NCBI GenBank assembly: GCA_003170275.1
Contig: PNAM01000092.1
Location: 1 to 64,000 of the forward strand
Direction: 5' to 3'
Source of the DNA: Myxococcales bacterium
Lineage (GTDB): Bacteria > Myxococcota_A > Polyangia > Palsa-1104
Length of the DNA: 64,000 nucleotides
The first letter of the stretch is position 1, and each line of letters opens with the position of its first letter. The translations under genes were made by a program, and so were the position numbers. Below are positions 28,908-38,489 of the stretch, piece after piece. The notes below the pieces were generated by a model. That model did no database searches, was not told where the DNA came from, and worked only from the letters and a program-made list of their open reading frames with translations.

Positions 28908-31615
28908 AGCCGGGCAGCAAACGCGCGCTGCAGCTGGTCTTGCCGTTCGGCGTCGCCGCGCTGATCGCCGGCCTGTTGCACCTGTGGGTCGGGACAAGAG
29001 AGGGCGAGGTGCTGTCGTTCACGCTGCGCGGGCGCACCCTCCAGCTGTTGCGCCCGCAGGCGCTCTACGCGCTGGCCGCGATCCCGTTCCTCTACGGCGC
29101 GCTGGCCGCGTCGCTGGTCGACTTCGCCTTCAAGCAGCAGGTGCTCTCCGCCAGCGTGCGCGCGCTGTTGATCGCCACGCTCGCGATCGCGCTGGCCCGC
29201 CCGTCGACGGTCAGCGATCGGCATACGGTGGCGACCGTGCTGCTGGTCGACGTCTCCGATTCGATCGGCGAGCAGCAACTCGCGGCGGCGCACAAGCTGG
29301 TCGAGGACGCCCGCCAGGCGCGTCACGGCGACGACGTGCTCGCGCTGGTCACCTTCGCGCGCCATCCGCACCTGATCGATCTACCGCCCGCCGGAACGCC
29401 GCTGCCGCCGCTCGCGCGCGTCCCTGCAGAAGGCGACACCACCGACGTGGAGGCCGCGCTCGAGCTGGCCTACGGCCTGTATCCCCCGGGCACCATCCAG
29501 CGCGCGCTGATCGTCTCCGACGGCAACGAGACCGCCGGCAACCTGGCGGCCCAGGCGGTGGCGGCGCACGATCGCAAGGTGCACGTCGACTACGTCAGCT
29601 TCGCCGCCGAGCAGGACGACGAGGTGCTGGTGCGCGCGCTCAAGCTGCCCAGCGACGCCAAGGTCGGCGCGCCGTTCGAGGTCACCGCCGAGGTGTACGC
29701 CTCGCGCCCGCAGAAGGCCACGCTCACGCTCTACCGCGACGAGTTCGTCAACCCCTCCGACGGGCGGCGCGAGGTCACGCTGCAGGCCGGGCAGAACCTC
29801 CTGCACTGGAAGAGCGAGGTCACCAACCCCGGCTTCACCACCTACAAGCTCACCGTCGGCGGCAAGCTGAAGGATCACTTCCTGGCGAACAACCAGGCGG
29901 TCGCGTCGCTGGCGGTCAAGGGCAAGCCGCGCGTCTTGTACGTCGAGGGTGAGCCGCAGTCGGCGGACTATCTGGCCAACGCGTTGCGCAAGGAGAACTT
30001 CGACGTCGAGGTGCGCGGCGCGTACGGGCTGCCCTCGTCGCCGCGCGAGCTGGCCAAGTTCGATCTGGTGCTGGTCTCGGACGTGCCGGCGATGTTCGCC
30101 GGGCCGGCGCAGATGAGCGCCATCGAAGGCTACGTGCGCGATCTCGGCGGCACCTTCCTGATGGCCGGCGGCGAGAACAGCTTCGGCTCGGGCGGCTACC
30201 AGGGCTCGCGCATCGAGTCGCTGTTGCCGGTGCGCTTCGACGTGGAGAAGAAGCGCGACCAGCCCAACCTGGCGGTGGTGCTGGCGATCGATCGCTCGGG
30301 CTCGATGACCGGCGACAAGATCGAGCTCGCCAAGGACGCCGCCAAGGCCACCGCCGAGCTGCTCGGGCCGGACGATCTGATCAGCGTGATCGTCTTCGAT
30401 CAGATCGCGCAGCCGGTGGTGCGCCTGCAGCGCGCGTCGAACCGCACGCGCATCTTGAGCCAGATCTCCTCGATCAATCCGGGCGGCGGCACCAACATCC
30501 TGCCGGCGCTCAAGATGGCCTACGACGAGCTCGAGCCGGCGCCCGCCAAGCTCAAGCACGTGATCCTGCTCACCGACGGGCAGGCCAGCTACGACGGGAT
30601 CAAGGAGCTGGTCGACGAGATGGTCGAGCACAAGATCACCGTCTCCGCGGTCGGCGTGGGCGGCGAGGCCGACAAGACGCTGCTCACGCTGATCGCCGAG
30701 CGCGGCGGCGGGCGCTTCTACCACACGATGGACGCGCAAAACGTGCCCAAGATCTTCACCAAGGAGATCACCCAGGTCGCGCGCTCGGCGCTGGTCGAGG
30801 AGTCGGTCAAGGTGCGCGTGGCCAAGCGCGCCGAGCTGCTCGCCGGCGTGAACATCGAGGAGGCGCCGCCGCTGCGCGGCTACGTGGTCACCAAGCCCAA
30901 GCCGCTGTCCGAGGTGATCCTGCAGAGCGATCTGGGCGAGCCGATCCTGGCGCGCTGGCGCGTCGGCCTCGGCCAGGCGGTGGCGTTCACCAGCGACGTG
31001 AAGAATCGCTGGGCTGCCGACTGGCTCAAGTGGCCGGGCTACTCCAAGTTCTGGGCGCACCTGATCCGCGCCACCATGCGCCACCAGCCGGGCCAGTCGA
31101 GCAACGCGACGGGCGCCACGTTCGACCTGCACGTCGAGGTCGATCCGCCGCACGCGCGCGTCTCGGTCGACGCGATCTCCGGCGACGACAAGTTCCTCTC
31201 CGGGCTGGACTCGGTGCTGCAGGTGATCGATCCCGAGCGCCCGCAAAAGCCGCTCGAGGTGCCGCTCACGCAGACCGCGGCCGGCCGCTACGAAGGCGAG
31301 TTCGCCCTCGATCGCTACGGCTCGTTCCTGCTGCGCGCGGTCCACAAACAGAACGGCGTCGAGATCGCCGAATCGGCCGGCACCGTCTCGCTCCCCTACC
31401 CGCGCGAATACCTCGCGCTCCCGCCCGACGAAGCGCTCCTGCAACGCGTCGCCGCCACCACCGGCGGCCGCGCCCGCCCCACGCCCGCCCAGCTGTTCGA
31501 CCCCGCCGGCGAATCGGTCCCCTGGCACCGCGACCTCTGGCCGCTCCTCTTATGGCTCGCCGCCGCCCTCCTGCTCGCCGACGTCCTCCTCCGCCGCGTC
31601 CGTCTTCTGAGATAA
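28904..31615 (+). CDS. Double-vWA membrane protein with glutamine-amidotransferase-like domain
   Basis: A 903-residue membrane protein. Three N-terminal helices (within about residues 10-105) lead to a first vWA domain with DVSDSIG near residue 116, then a beta domain. A class I glutamine-amidotransferase-like fold follows (about 340-440; VLYVEGEP...FDLVLVSDVP...GGTFLMAGGENS), and then a second vWA with DRSGSM near residue 462 and the LTDG motif. A C-terminal extended region and one last helix (about 880-900) finish the protein. The amidotransferase-like domain lacks an obvious nucleophilic Cys, so it is probably a binding fold. Such vWA/GATase hybrids are typical last genes of MoxR operons. 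Confidence 0.88.
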   Translation: MKPGSKRALQLVLPFGVAALIAGLLHLWVGTREGEVLSFTLRGRTLQLLRPQALYALAAIPFLYGALAASLVDFAFKQQVLSASVRALLIATLAIALARPSTVSDRHTVATVLLVDVSDSIGEQQLAAAHKLVEDARQARHGDDVLALVTFARHPHLIDLPPAGTPLPPLARVPAEGDTTDVEAALELAYGLYPPGTIQRALIVSDGNETAGNLAAQAVAAHDRKVHVDYVSFAAEQDDEVLVRALKLPSDAKVGAPFEVTAEVYASRPQKATLTLYRDEFVNPSDGRREVTLQAGQNLLHWKSEVTNPGFTTYKLTVGGKLKDHFLANNQAVASLAVKGKPRVLYVEGEPQSADYLANALRKENFDVEVRGAYGLPSSPRELAKFDLVLVSDVPAMFAGPAQMSAIEGYVRDLGGTFLMAGGENSFGSGGYQGSRIESLLPVRFDVEKKRDQPNLAVVLAIDRSGSMTGDKIELAKDAAKATAELLGPDDLISVIVFDQIAQPVVRLQRASNRTRILSQISSINPGGGTNILPALKMAYDELEPAPAKLKHVILLTDGQASYDGIKELVDEMVEHKITVSAVGVGGEADKTLLTLIAERGGGRFYHTMDAQNVPKIFTKEITQVARSALVEESVKVRVAKRAELLAGVNIEEAPPLRGYVVTKPKPLSEVILQSDLGEPILARWRVGLGQAVAFTSDVKNRWAADWLKWPGYSKFWAHLIRATMRHQPGQSSNATGATFDLHVEVDPPHARVSVDAISGDDKFLSGLDSVLQVIDPERPQKPLEVPLTQTAAGRYEGEFALDRYGSFLLRAVHKQNGVEIAESAGTVSLPYPREYLALPPDEALLQRVAATTGGRARPTPAQLFDPAGESVPWHRDLWPLLLWLAAALLLADVLLRRVRLLR

Positions 31616-31663
31616 CCCTCCGTCTTCGCGGATAACGAGCGGACTTAACTTTTTAACTTTTGC

Positions 31664-32938
31664 TCACCGCTTGAACACCGCGCCCTCCTTCATGACCAGC
31701 ACCACGTTGCCCATCGCAGCAATGTCGCGCGACGGATCGCCGGCGACCGCGATGATGTCCGCGAGCTTGCCCGGCTCGAGCGTGCCGAGCTTGTCGTCCA
31801 CGCCAAACAGCCGGGCGTCGCTCGAGGTCGCGGCGCGCAGGACGGCGAGCGGCTTCATGCCCAGCTTGACCATGTGCGCGAATTGCAGCCACTGACTCCC
31901 GTGCGGGCACACCGCCGCGTCGGTGCCGAACGCGATCTTGACCCCCCGCGCGAGCGCTTTGGCGAACATCCGATCCTGCTGCGCGTCGGCCGCCGCGCTC
32001 TTCTGCACCACCGCCGCCGGCGCGCCGTTGTGCTTCATCCGCTCGGCCAGGCACAGCGTCGGCGTGAACACCAGGTAGGTCCCCTTGGCCTTCATCAGCG
32101 CCGCCCCCTCGTCGTCGAGGAACGTGCCGTGCTCGATCGAATCGATGCCCGCGCGCACCGCCCGCTTGATCGCCTCGGCCCCGTGCGCGTGCGCCGCCGC
32201 CTTGCGCCCGAGCGCGTGCGCCTCGTCGACCAGCGCGTCGAGCTCCGCCTGCGTGTACTGCGGCGAGTCGACCTTGTCGTTGAGCGACAGCACGCCGCCC
32301 GACGCGCACACCTTGATCACGTCCGCGCCGTGCTTGGTCGCGAAGCGCACCGCCGCGCGCACCTGATCGGCGCCGTCGGCCACGCCCTCGGCGAAGCCCG
32401 GCTCCTTGAGCAGGTTCGGCCGGTAGCCGCCGGTCCCGTCGCAGTGCCCGCCGCGCGCGCCGATCGCGTTGACCGCCACCAGCATGCGCGGCCCCGGCAC
32501 CTTCCCGTCGTTGATGGCGTTGCGCAGCCCGATGTCGATCAGATCCGACGACCCGAGATCGCGCACCGTCGTGAACCCGGCGGCGAGCGTGCGCCGCGCG
32601 AAGACCGTCGCCTCGATCGCCTGCTGCGGGATCGGCTTCTTGAACCCGTCGAGCTCGTCCTGCTTCCAGTCCTCGCTCGCCTCGCCCGTCAGGTGCGTGT
32701 GCGCATCGAGCAGGCCGGGCATCAGCGTGGCATCGCCGAGATCGATCACCTCCGCGCCGGCCGGTACCGCCGCGCCCTTGCCCACGGCCGCGATCTTGCC
32801 GCCGCTCACCACCACCAGGCCCGGCGAGACCAGCGCCTCGCTCTTGCCGTCGAACAGGTGCGCCGCCTTGAGCACCACCGTCTTGTCGGCGTGCGCCGTC
32901 GCCGAAAGCACCATCACGCACAGGAGCGTCGATTTCAT
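31664..32938 (-). CDS. Exported amidohydrolase, imidazolonepropionase-like
   Basis: A 424-residue metal-dependent hydrolase with a signal peptide (MKSTLLCVMVLSATAHAD). Metal-site motifs of the amidohydrolase superfamily are DAHTHL, IKVCASGG (position of the carbamylated Lys), AHAHG, SIEHGTFLD and FGTDAAV. This set matches the Xaa-Pro/Xaa-Arg dipeptidase and imidazolonepropionase-like branch. With its signal peptide the likely role is degradation of peptides or cyclic amides in the periplasm; the substrate is unknown. The ATG at 32938 begins the signal peptide; upstream in-frame ATGs (32947, 32959) add no signal-like sequence. Divergent from the DJ-1 gene with 30 bases between starts. Confidence 0.88.
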   Translation of the reverse strand: MKSTLLCVMVLSATAHADKTVVLKAAHLFDGKSEALVSPGLVVVSGGKIAAVGKGAAVPAGAEVIDLGDATLMPGLLDAHTHLTGEASEDWKQDELDGFKKPIPQQAIEATVFARRTLAAGFTTVRDLGSSDLIDIGLRNAINDGKVPGPRMLVAVNAIGARGGHCDGTGGYRPNLLKEPGFAEGVADGADQVRAAVRFATKHGADVIKVCASGGVLSLNDKVDSPQYTQAELDALVDEAHALGRKAAAHAHGAEAIKRAVRAGIDSIEHGTFLDDEGAALMKAKGTYLVFTPTLCLAERMKHNGAPAAVVQKSAAADAQQDRMFAKALARGVKIAFGTDAAVCPHGSQWLQFAHMVKLGMKPLAVLRAATSSDARLFGVDDKLGTLEPGKLADIIAVAGDPSRDIAAMGNVVLVMKEGAVFKR

Positions 32939-32968
32939 GGCGCGCATTAAAGCATGTAACATCGCCGC

Positions 32969-33544
32969 ATGAACCATCCGCCGCGCCGGATCGCGCTGCT
33001 CGCGTTTCCGCGCGTCACGCTGCTGGACCTGGTCGGCGTCTACGACGGCCTGCGCCGGCTCGCGACCATGAACGTCGACCCCGAGGTCACCCACCAGATC
33101 ATCGGCACCGAAGCGGCATTCACCGACGACAGCGGCTTCCCGCTGCGCCCCGAATCGGTCTACCCCTCGCTCGACGCCTTCGATCTGCTGGTGGTCCCCG
33201 GCGGCTTCGGCACGCGCGCGCTCGGCGACGACCCACGCTTCGTCGAGTGGCTGCGCGGCTGGGGAAGCGAGCGCCCGATCGCGTCGGTGTGCACCGGCTC
33301 GCTGCTCCTCGGCCACGCCGGCCACCTCACCGGCCTGCGCGCCACCACCCACCACACCGCGCTCCTCGAGCTGCGCCCGTTCTGCCGCGAGGTCGTGCTC
33401 GAGCGCATCGTCGACGAGGGCCGCGTGGTCACCGCCGGCGGCGTCACCAGCGCACTCGATCTCGGCCTGCACCTGGTCGCAAAGTACTGGGGCGCCGAGG
33501 CGCGCAAGACCATCGCCACGCAGATGGAGTACCGCGGCAGCTGA
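32969..33544 (+). CDS. DJ-1/PfpI family protein
   Basis: A 191-residue protein of the DJ-1/PfpI/ThiJ superfamily. The nucleophile elbow is SVCTGSLLLGHAG, with the Cys in its usual place, and a conserved GFG precedes it in VVPGGFGTRAL. The sequence is closest to the isonitrile hydratase (InhA)/transcriptional-regulator N-domain branch, but no regulator domain is attached. It may act as a small hydratase or glyoxalase-type enzyme in the cytoplasm. Start and stop are clear. Confidence 0.88.
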   Translation: MNHPPRRIALLAFPRVTLLDLVGVYDGLRRLATMNVDPEVTHQIIGTEAAFTDDSGFPLRPESVYPSLDAFDLLVVPGGFGTRALGDDPRFVEWLRGWGSERPIASVCTGSLLLGHAGHLTGLRATTHHTALLELRPFCREVVLERIVDEGRVVTAGGVTSALDLGLHLVAKYWGAEARKTIATQMEYRGS

Positions 33545-33592
33545 GTGCGGCAATCTGTCGTGCGAAGGTGTACGCTGTAATCGGGGGTGCAT

Positions 33593-34504
33593 GTGAAATC
33601 ATTCTGCGTGCTGGGCCTGTGGGCCAGCCTGTGCGGGTGCGGCAACGGCAACGTCGCGCCGTCGCCCGATCTCGGAATGGACCTGGCGATGATGGCCAGC
33701 CCCGACCTGAGCGCGCTGGCCAGCCCGATCGGTGGCCCGTGCGCCTCGACCGCCGACTGCATCGAGGGCACCACCCCGGTCTGCTTCACCAAGACCCTCT
33801 ATAACAAGGGCGGATTCTTGAAGACCCAAGGCGGGTACTGCTCGTCGAAGTGCACCACCGACGATGATTGCGGCGTCAACGGCGTGTGCCAGGACGAAGG
33901 CACCAACGGGAAGTGGTGCTTCGCCTCGTGTACCAACGCGGCCGGCTGCCTGCCGGGCTACGCGTGCATCTACAGTGGCGAAGATCACTGCTTTCCCAAC
34001 GGCAGCCTGACCTGCGATCCGACCAACGGCGACGGCACCTGCACCACCGCCACGAACCAGGTCGGCGGCTGCTTTCGCTACGCGCACGGGACTGGTCTCA
34101 CCGGCTATTGCTACGACGGTTGCGACGTGGGCGCCGGCAGCTGCCCCGTCCAGGGAGGCTTCCCGCAACAGTGCAACGTCTACGACGAACGCAGCTTCAA
34201 AGATCTGGAGGCGAAGACCGGCGACAAGTTCGTCGGCGGCGTGTGTATTCAGAGCTACTCGTTGAACCCCGCGGGCACCGAGTGTCTCGACAATGGCGCA
34301 GACTCGATCGATGCCTGCGTCGACGGCGCCGAGTGCGACCTGGCCGCGGCATTCGCGGGCGTCGGCGACAACCTGTGCCACACGCTGTGCCTGGCCGGAA
34401 CCGGCGCGCCCGACGCGGGCACGACCTGCACGCTGCCCGCCACCTGCCATGACGTCTGGGGCCTGTTCGGCACCGCACAGCCCGTCGGGCTCTGCCTTCA
34501 GTAG
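33593..34504 (+). CDS. Cysteine-rich lipoprotein
   Basis: A 303-residue exported protein with about 26 cysteines. The signal (KSFCVLGLWASLCGC) ends in lipobox LCGC. An Asp/Met/Pro linker (SPDLGMDLAMMASPDL) follows and resembles the linker of the MYXO-CTERM protein at 11951. The body has CxxxxDC, CTTDDDCG and CYDGCDVG patterns but not the 57-residue module. I prefer the GTG at 33593 over the GTG at 33587 because a GGGGG run lies five bases upstream of it. Its last bases overlap the convergent beta-barrel gene by 7. Confidence 0.78.
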   Translation: MKSFCVLGLWASLCGCGNGNVAPSPDLGMDLAMMASPDLSALASPIGGPCASTADCIEGTTPVCFTKTLYNKGGFLKTQGGYCSSKCTTDDDCGVNGVCQDEGTNGKWCFASCTNAAGCLPGYACIYSGEDHCFPNGSLTCDPTNGDGTCTTATNQVGGCFRYAHGTGLTGYCYDGCDVGAGSCPVQGGFPQQCNVYDERSFKDLEAKTGDKFVGGVCIQSYSLNPAGTECLDNGADSIDACVDGAECDLAAAFAGVGDNLCHTLCLAGTGAPDAGTTCTLPATCHDVWGLFGTAQPVGLCLQ

Positions 34505-36069
34505 CGGGCTTCGATGCGCAGCAGCAGCACGTGGGTCAAGATCGCCGAGGTGCCGACGGTGCTGTTGACGACCAGGCGATAGTCGAGCAGCCCGAACCAG
34601 TGCTTGCCGAGCGTGGTGGACACGGTGAGCGCCGGCTCGAACGACTCCCCGTCGCGCGTGCCGAAGCACGGCGTGAGCAGCGCGGTGCGATCGGGCGCGA
34701 ACGGCACCGTCGCGTTGCAGGTGCTGACGCCCGCCGACTGGTCGCGCGTGCGCGCGTACAAGAAGCTCAGGTCGAGCGACAGGCGCTCGTCGAGAAAGCT
34801 GCGCCCCAGCTCGACTCCGAGGATGTGGCTCGACGATCGAAAGTCGTCGAGCAGCGTGTACCACAGCCCAGCGCGGATCCCCTTGAGCGAGCCGCGATCG
34901 CGAATGCCGACCGTCGCGTCCCACGCAAAGTTCGCCGCCACCTGGTTGGAGTCGGTCTTGGGGTCAACGACGAATTGCGGATCTTCGCCGGCGTTCACCA
35001 GCGTGCGCCAGCGCAGCCGGCCCTCGGCGAAGATGTTCACCTTGCCGAAGTGCACGTCGCCGTCGAGCCGCACCTGATCGCGCGCGGTGCGCTCGACGAT
35101 CAGGTTGTTCTGGATGGTCTTGATCGGAAACGTCGCAAAGTCGTTGCGGTTGTTGAGCAGGTTCGAGAGGAACATCTCGATCGCCAGCGACGACAGGTGA
35201 TCGTAGCCGCCGCGCAGCGTGAAGTACTTGTGCACGCGCGCCGTGGCGAACACGTCGAAGCGCGTGAGCTGCACGCCCGCCGGCCCGACCAGGTCGAGCA
35301 CCAGATCGTGGAACACGTCGAGCCAGGTGGCGAAGCGCTCGAAGCTGCGCCAGTCGAGATAGAACCGTCCGCCCTCGGTCGACGGCCGGCCCGCGGGGTT
35401 GGCCGGATCGAACGCGCCGCCGTCGTCGTTGCCGCCCAGGTAGCCGCCCACCGCCGCGACCGAGCCCCACACCTTGTCGTAGGTGTAGCTGAAGTCGGCG
35501 CCGCCGGTGATCGACGGCCCGTAGTAGCCGTTCGATCCCTGGTAGTCGGTGGTGAGCGATCGCGAGTACGGGTTGGGATAGCCGCCCGCGAACAGGCTGA
35601 GGTCCCAGTGCTTGTTGAAGTTGTACCAGACGCGCGCCCCGTCGAGCTTGAGCCCATCGGCCTCGAACACGTACATGCGCCCGAGCGCGAAATCGACCTT
35701 GAGCCCGCGCCGCCGCACGTACGCCTCGCGCAGCTCGTACTCGCGCCCGCCGAGATAACCGCGCGCGCTGATCGCGTTGCCTTCGACGAGCAGCGTCGGC
35801 TGATCGATGTCGCCGGTGATGCGCACGCGCCCGTCGATGTGCAGCTCGAAGTTTCCGGGCAGCCGCCGCCCGTCGATGACCGCGCGCAGATCGAGATAGC
35901 CGAGCGAGTAGCTGGCCGCCTGGTTGAGCGCGCGATCCTGGATGTCCTGCTGCTCGGCCAGGTAGAAGCCGGTGAGCGACAGCCGGATGTTGAAGCGATC
36001 GCGCAGGTCCTGCGCGCGCGCCACCGACGGCAGTAACAGGAGCGCGAGCAGGCACCACGCGCGCTTCAT
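34498..36069 (-). CDS. Predicted outer-membrane beta-barrel (porin-like)
   Basis: A 523-residue outer-membrane protein. A Sec signal (MKRAWCLLALLLLPSVARAQ) is followed by alternating amphipathic strands rich in Tyr, Phe, Trp and Gly throughout, with no soluble domain. It ends in LLLRIEARY, with hydrophobic residues at -3, -5, -7 and -9 and a terminal Tyr, the signal recognised by the barrel-assembly machinery. Its length would fit a barrel of twenty or more strands, the size of the porin in porin-cytochrome conduits, though no direct similarity to MtrB or OmbB can be claimed by eye. Its ATG overlaps the stop of the multihaem cytochrome gene (ATGA), so the two proteins should be made together. 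Confidence 0.82.
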   Translation of the reverse strand: MKRAWCLLALLLLPSVARAQDLRDRFNIRLSLTGFYLAEQQDIQDRALNQAASYSLGYLDLRAVIDGRRLPGNFELHIDGRVRITGDIDQPTLLVEGNAISARGYLGGREYELREAYVRRRGLKVDFALGRMYVFEADGLKLDGARVWYNFNKHWDLSLFAGGYPNPYSRSLTTDYQGSNGYYGPSITGGADFSYTYDKVWGSVAAVGGYLGGNDDGGAFDPANPAGRPSTEGGRFYLDWRSFERFATWLDVFHDLVLDLVGPAGVQLTRFDVFATARVHKYFTLRGGYDHLSSLAIEMFLSNLLNNRNDFATFPIKTIQNNLIVERTARDQVRLDGDVHFGKVNIFAEGRLRWRTLVNAGEDPQFVVDPKTDSNQVAANFAWDATVGIRDRGSLKGIRAGLWYTLLDDFRSSSHILGVELGRSFLDERLSLDLSFLYARTRDQSAGVSTCNATVPFAPDRTALLTPCFGTRDGESFEPALTVSTTLGKHWFGLLDYRLVVNSTVGTSAILTHVLLLRIEARY

Positions 36070-38471
36070 CTGCAGACCGATTCCCGGCCTGACGCTTTCG
36101 CAACCGGTCCGAAGTAGTTCGGGTTGTGGCAGCTCGCGCAGTTGGTGAACGAATCGTGCGGCACGAAGCCCACCGCGCCGGCCTTGAACATGTTCTGCGC
36201 CAGGATCTGCTCGCGCCGGTGGCACGCGATGCACTCGCTCGACAGCGCGGTGTAGTTACCGCCGCGGTGACAGTCCACGCACGGCAGCACGCGGTGCACG
36301 CCCACCAGATCGCAGCCCACCCGCGAGTGCTCGAAGTGCGCGCCCGCCCACGTGCGCTGCGTGTGGCACTCGCCGCACTGCGGCCCGAGCGAGTTGTGGT
36401 GGATGTCGTCGTTGCGATGGCAGGTGATGCACAGCGGCGCGGTGCCCGCCAGCAGCTTGCCGCCCGGATGGCACTTCACGCACGCGATCCCGTCGTGCGC
36501 GCCGCCGAAGCGCGGCGACGGCACGTCGTGCCCGGTCTTGATGATCTTCCAGGCCTGCTCGACGTGGCACGATCCGCACAGCGTGCCGAGCTGCCCGCGG
36601 TGCACGTCCGGCTCGGGGTGGCACGGCCCGCACTCGCGCGAGGTCGGCTTGAAGTGGATCGAGGTGTGGCAATCGGCGCAGCGCACCTTCTTGTGCTCGC
36701 CGAGGAGCGGCCAGTCCGAGTACTCCCGCTTGTTGTGGTTGAACGACAGCTTGCCGGACGGATCGTGGCAGCGCTCGCACTGGTTGCCGAGCGCGCCCGC
36801 GTGCACGTCGTCCTTGGCGTGGCAGTTGAAGCAGGTGACGCCCTTGCCGCGATTGTTGGCGAAGTCGCGCCGCGGATGGCACCCCTCGCACAGCACGTCC
36901 TTGTGGTTGCCGACCAGCGGCCAGTTGGTCTTGGTGTCGTGATCGAACAGCCGCGCTTCCCACTTGCCGCCGGTGTGGCACTCGAGGCAGTCCTTGCCGA
37001 GCGTCCCCTTGTGCAGCTCGTCGGGGTGACATTTCGGCCCGCACTGCAGCGGTGTGTTGGTGAACACGTTGTTCGGGTGGCACTTGGCGCACTCGACGCT
37101 CTTGTGCCCCTCGGTGAGCGGAAAGCGCGAGTTGGCCCCGTGGAATTCGCTGATCGCGCGCGGCTTGGTGTCGATCACCCCGGCCATCTTGTGGCAATCG
37201 AGGCACTTGTCGTTGGTGTACTGCTTCTGGTGCACGTTCTCGTGCTGGTGGCAGCCCATGCACGCCACCACGGTGCCCTTGCCCTGCTTGGTCACCAGGT
37301 TGTCGACGTGCTCCCAGTCGGTGGTGTTCTTGCCGCGGTGGCAGGCGCGGCAGTCCGCGTTGGCGTGCTGCCCGGTGAGCGCGAAGCGCGTGCGCCCGCC
37401 GTGATCGAACTTGAGATCGGTCGGCCAGTTGGCCGCCGTGTGGCACACGCCGCAGTCGCCGTTCGACACCTTGCCGAAGCGGTTCTTGTGCACGTCGTCG
37501 TGGCAGGTCTCGCAGGCGCGCTGCGGCGGCTTCTTCTCGTCTTTCTTGTGGCACGACTCGCACTTGGTCTTGGCGTGCACCCCGTCGAGCGGGAAGCGCG
37601 TACGCCGGTTGTGATCGAACAGCACGCGCGTGAACTCGACCTTGGCCGAGTGACACAGCTTGCAAGCCTTCTTGCCGAACAAGGAGTCGCCGTGCACGTT
37701 GTCGTGGCACGGCAGGCAGTCTGTCCCCCACGTCGCCCAGCGGAAGGTCAGCTTCTGGTAGCCCTCGTGCGCCGGGATGGGCGTCTTTGCATTGGGCGCC
37801 TCGCCGTTTTTTCGCGTGGCATGGCACTGCACGCACTTGACGCTCTCGTGCTTCTTCTCGAGCGGATAGCGCGAGTCCTTGTCGTGATCGAACGGCGACT
37901 TGTCGAGCATGTTCCAGGTGCGCGCGTCGTGGCAGCGCTCGCAGCGCCGGTTGACCTCGCGCAGATCGCCGTGCGGATTGGGATGGCAGCCCACGCACGC
38001 CACCGGCGACTTGAGGTACGTGATGGTCCCCGTCGGCGTCTTCTGCGTGTGGCACTTGGCGCAGGGGGTGGTCTGGTGCTTGCCCTCGAGCGGCCAGGCG
38101 GTCAGCGCCGAGTGATCGAACTTGTCCTTGCCGCCGAACGCGTTGAACCCGAGGATGTCCTTGCCGCGCCCCTTGTGGTCGGTGTGGCACAGCTCGCACT
38201 GCTTGCCGAGCGCCTTCTGCGACGCGTGCACGCCCTTGCGCTCGCGCTGCCGCTCGCCGATCGGCTTGTGGCAGGCGAGGCACTTCTCCTGCGTCAGATC
38301 GCGCGAGCCGACGTGACAGTCCTGACAGTGGTCAGGCCCATCGATGTTCGCGTGCACCTGGGTGAGCGGCCCAGGGCTGGAAGAAAAGAAGTCTGCTTGT
38401 GCGTCGCCGGCCCCCAGCAACCAGGCTAGGAGAATGAGTTGTCCCACGGCGACGGCAAAGGCCCGTCTCAC
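36066..38471 (-). CDS. Periplasmic multihaem c-type cytochrome, about 30 haems
   Basis: An 801-residue secreted cytochrome. A signal peptide (about residues 1-27, ending DAQAD) exports it through Sec for haem attachment. I count 29 CxxCH sites from CQDCH near residue 50 to CASCH near residue 780, plus one CX3CH (CGPKCH) about midway. Many sites are followed 15-25 residues later by an F-D-H or G-x-H segment that could supply the distal His ligand, as in cytochrome c3-type chains. A haem about every 26 residues suggests a conductive wire. It lies between the ferredoxin/cytochrome b fusion gene and the porin-like gene. The start is GTG at 38471, 18 bases after the fusion gene. Confidence 0.92.
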   Translation of the reverse strand: MRRAFAVAVGQLILLAWLLGAGDAQADFFSSSPGPLTQVHANIDGPDHCQDCHVGSRDLTQEKCLACHKPIGERQRERKGVHASQKALGKQCELCHTDHKGRGKDILGFNAFGGKDKFDHSALTAWPLEGKHQTTPCAKCHTQKTPTGTITYLKSPVACVGCHPNPHGDLREVNRRCERCHDARTWNMLDKSPFDHDKDSRYPLEKKHESVKCVQCHATRKNGEAPNAKTPIPAHEGYQKLTFRWATWGTDCLPCHDNVHGDSLFGKKACKLCHSAKVEFTRVLFDHNRRTRFPLDGVHAKTKCESCHKKDEKKPPQRACETCHDDVHKNRFGKVSNGDCGVCHTAANWPTDLKFDHGGRTRFALTGQHANADCRACHRGKNTTDWEHVDNLVTKQGKGTVVACMGCHQHENVHQKQYTNDKCLDCHKMAGVIDTKPRAISEFHGANSRFPLTEGHKSVECAKCHPNNVFTNTPLQCGPKCHPDELHKGTLGKDCLECHTGGKWEARLFDHDTKTNWPLVGNHKDVLCEGCHPRRDFANNRGKGVTCFNCHAKDDVHAGALGNQCERCHDPSGKLSFNHNKREYSDWPLLGEHKKVRCADCHTSIHFKPTSRECGPCHPEPDVHRGQLGTLCGSCHVEQAWKIIKTGHDVPSPRFGGAHDGIACVKCHPGGKLLAGTAPLCITCHRNDDIHHNSLGPQCGECHTQRTWAGAHFEHSRVGCDLVGVHRVLPCVDCHRGGNYTALSSECIACHRREQILAQNMFKAGAVGFVPHDSFTNCASCHNPNYFGPVAKASGRESVCR

Positions 38472-38489
38472 GGCGCGTATCGTCGCCTA

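Noticed and set aside
31601-31640. Two similar CGTCTTC-GATAAC stretches at the end of the vWA gene
   Set aside because: Only about 15 bases with mismatches, partly coding; no structure or function is supported.
36126-38429. Long plus-strand frame opposite the multihaem cytochrome
   Set aside because: Composition is Ala/Arg/Val low-complexity from reading the Cys/His codons backwards; the cytochrome frame has all signatures.
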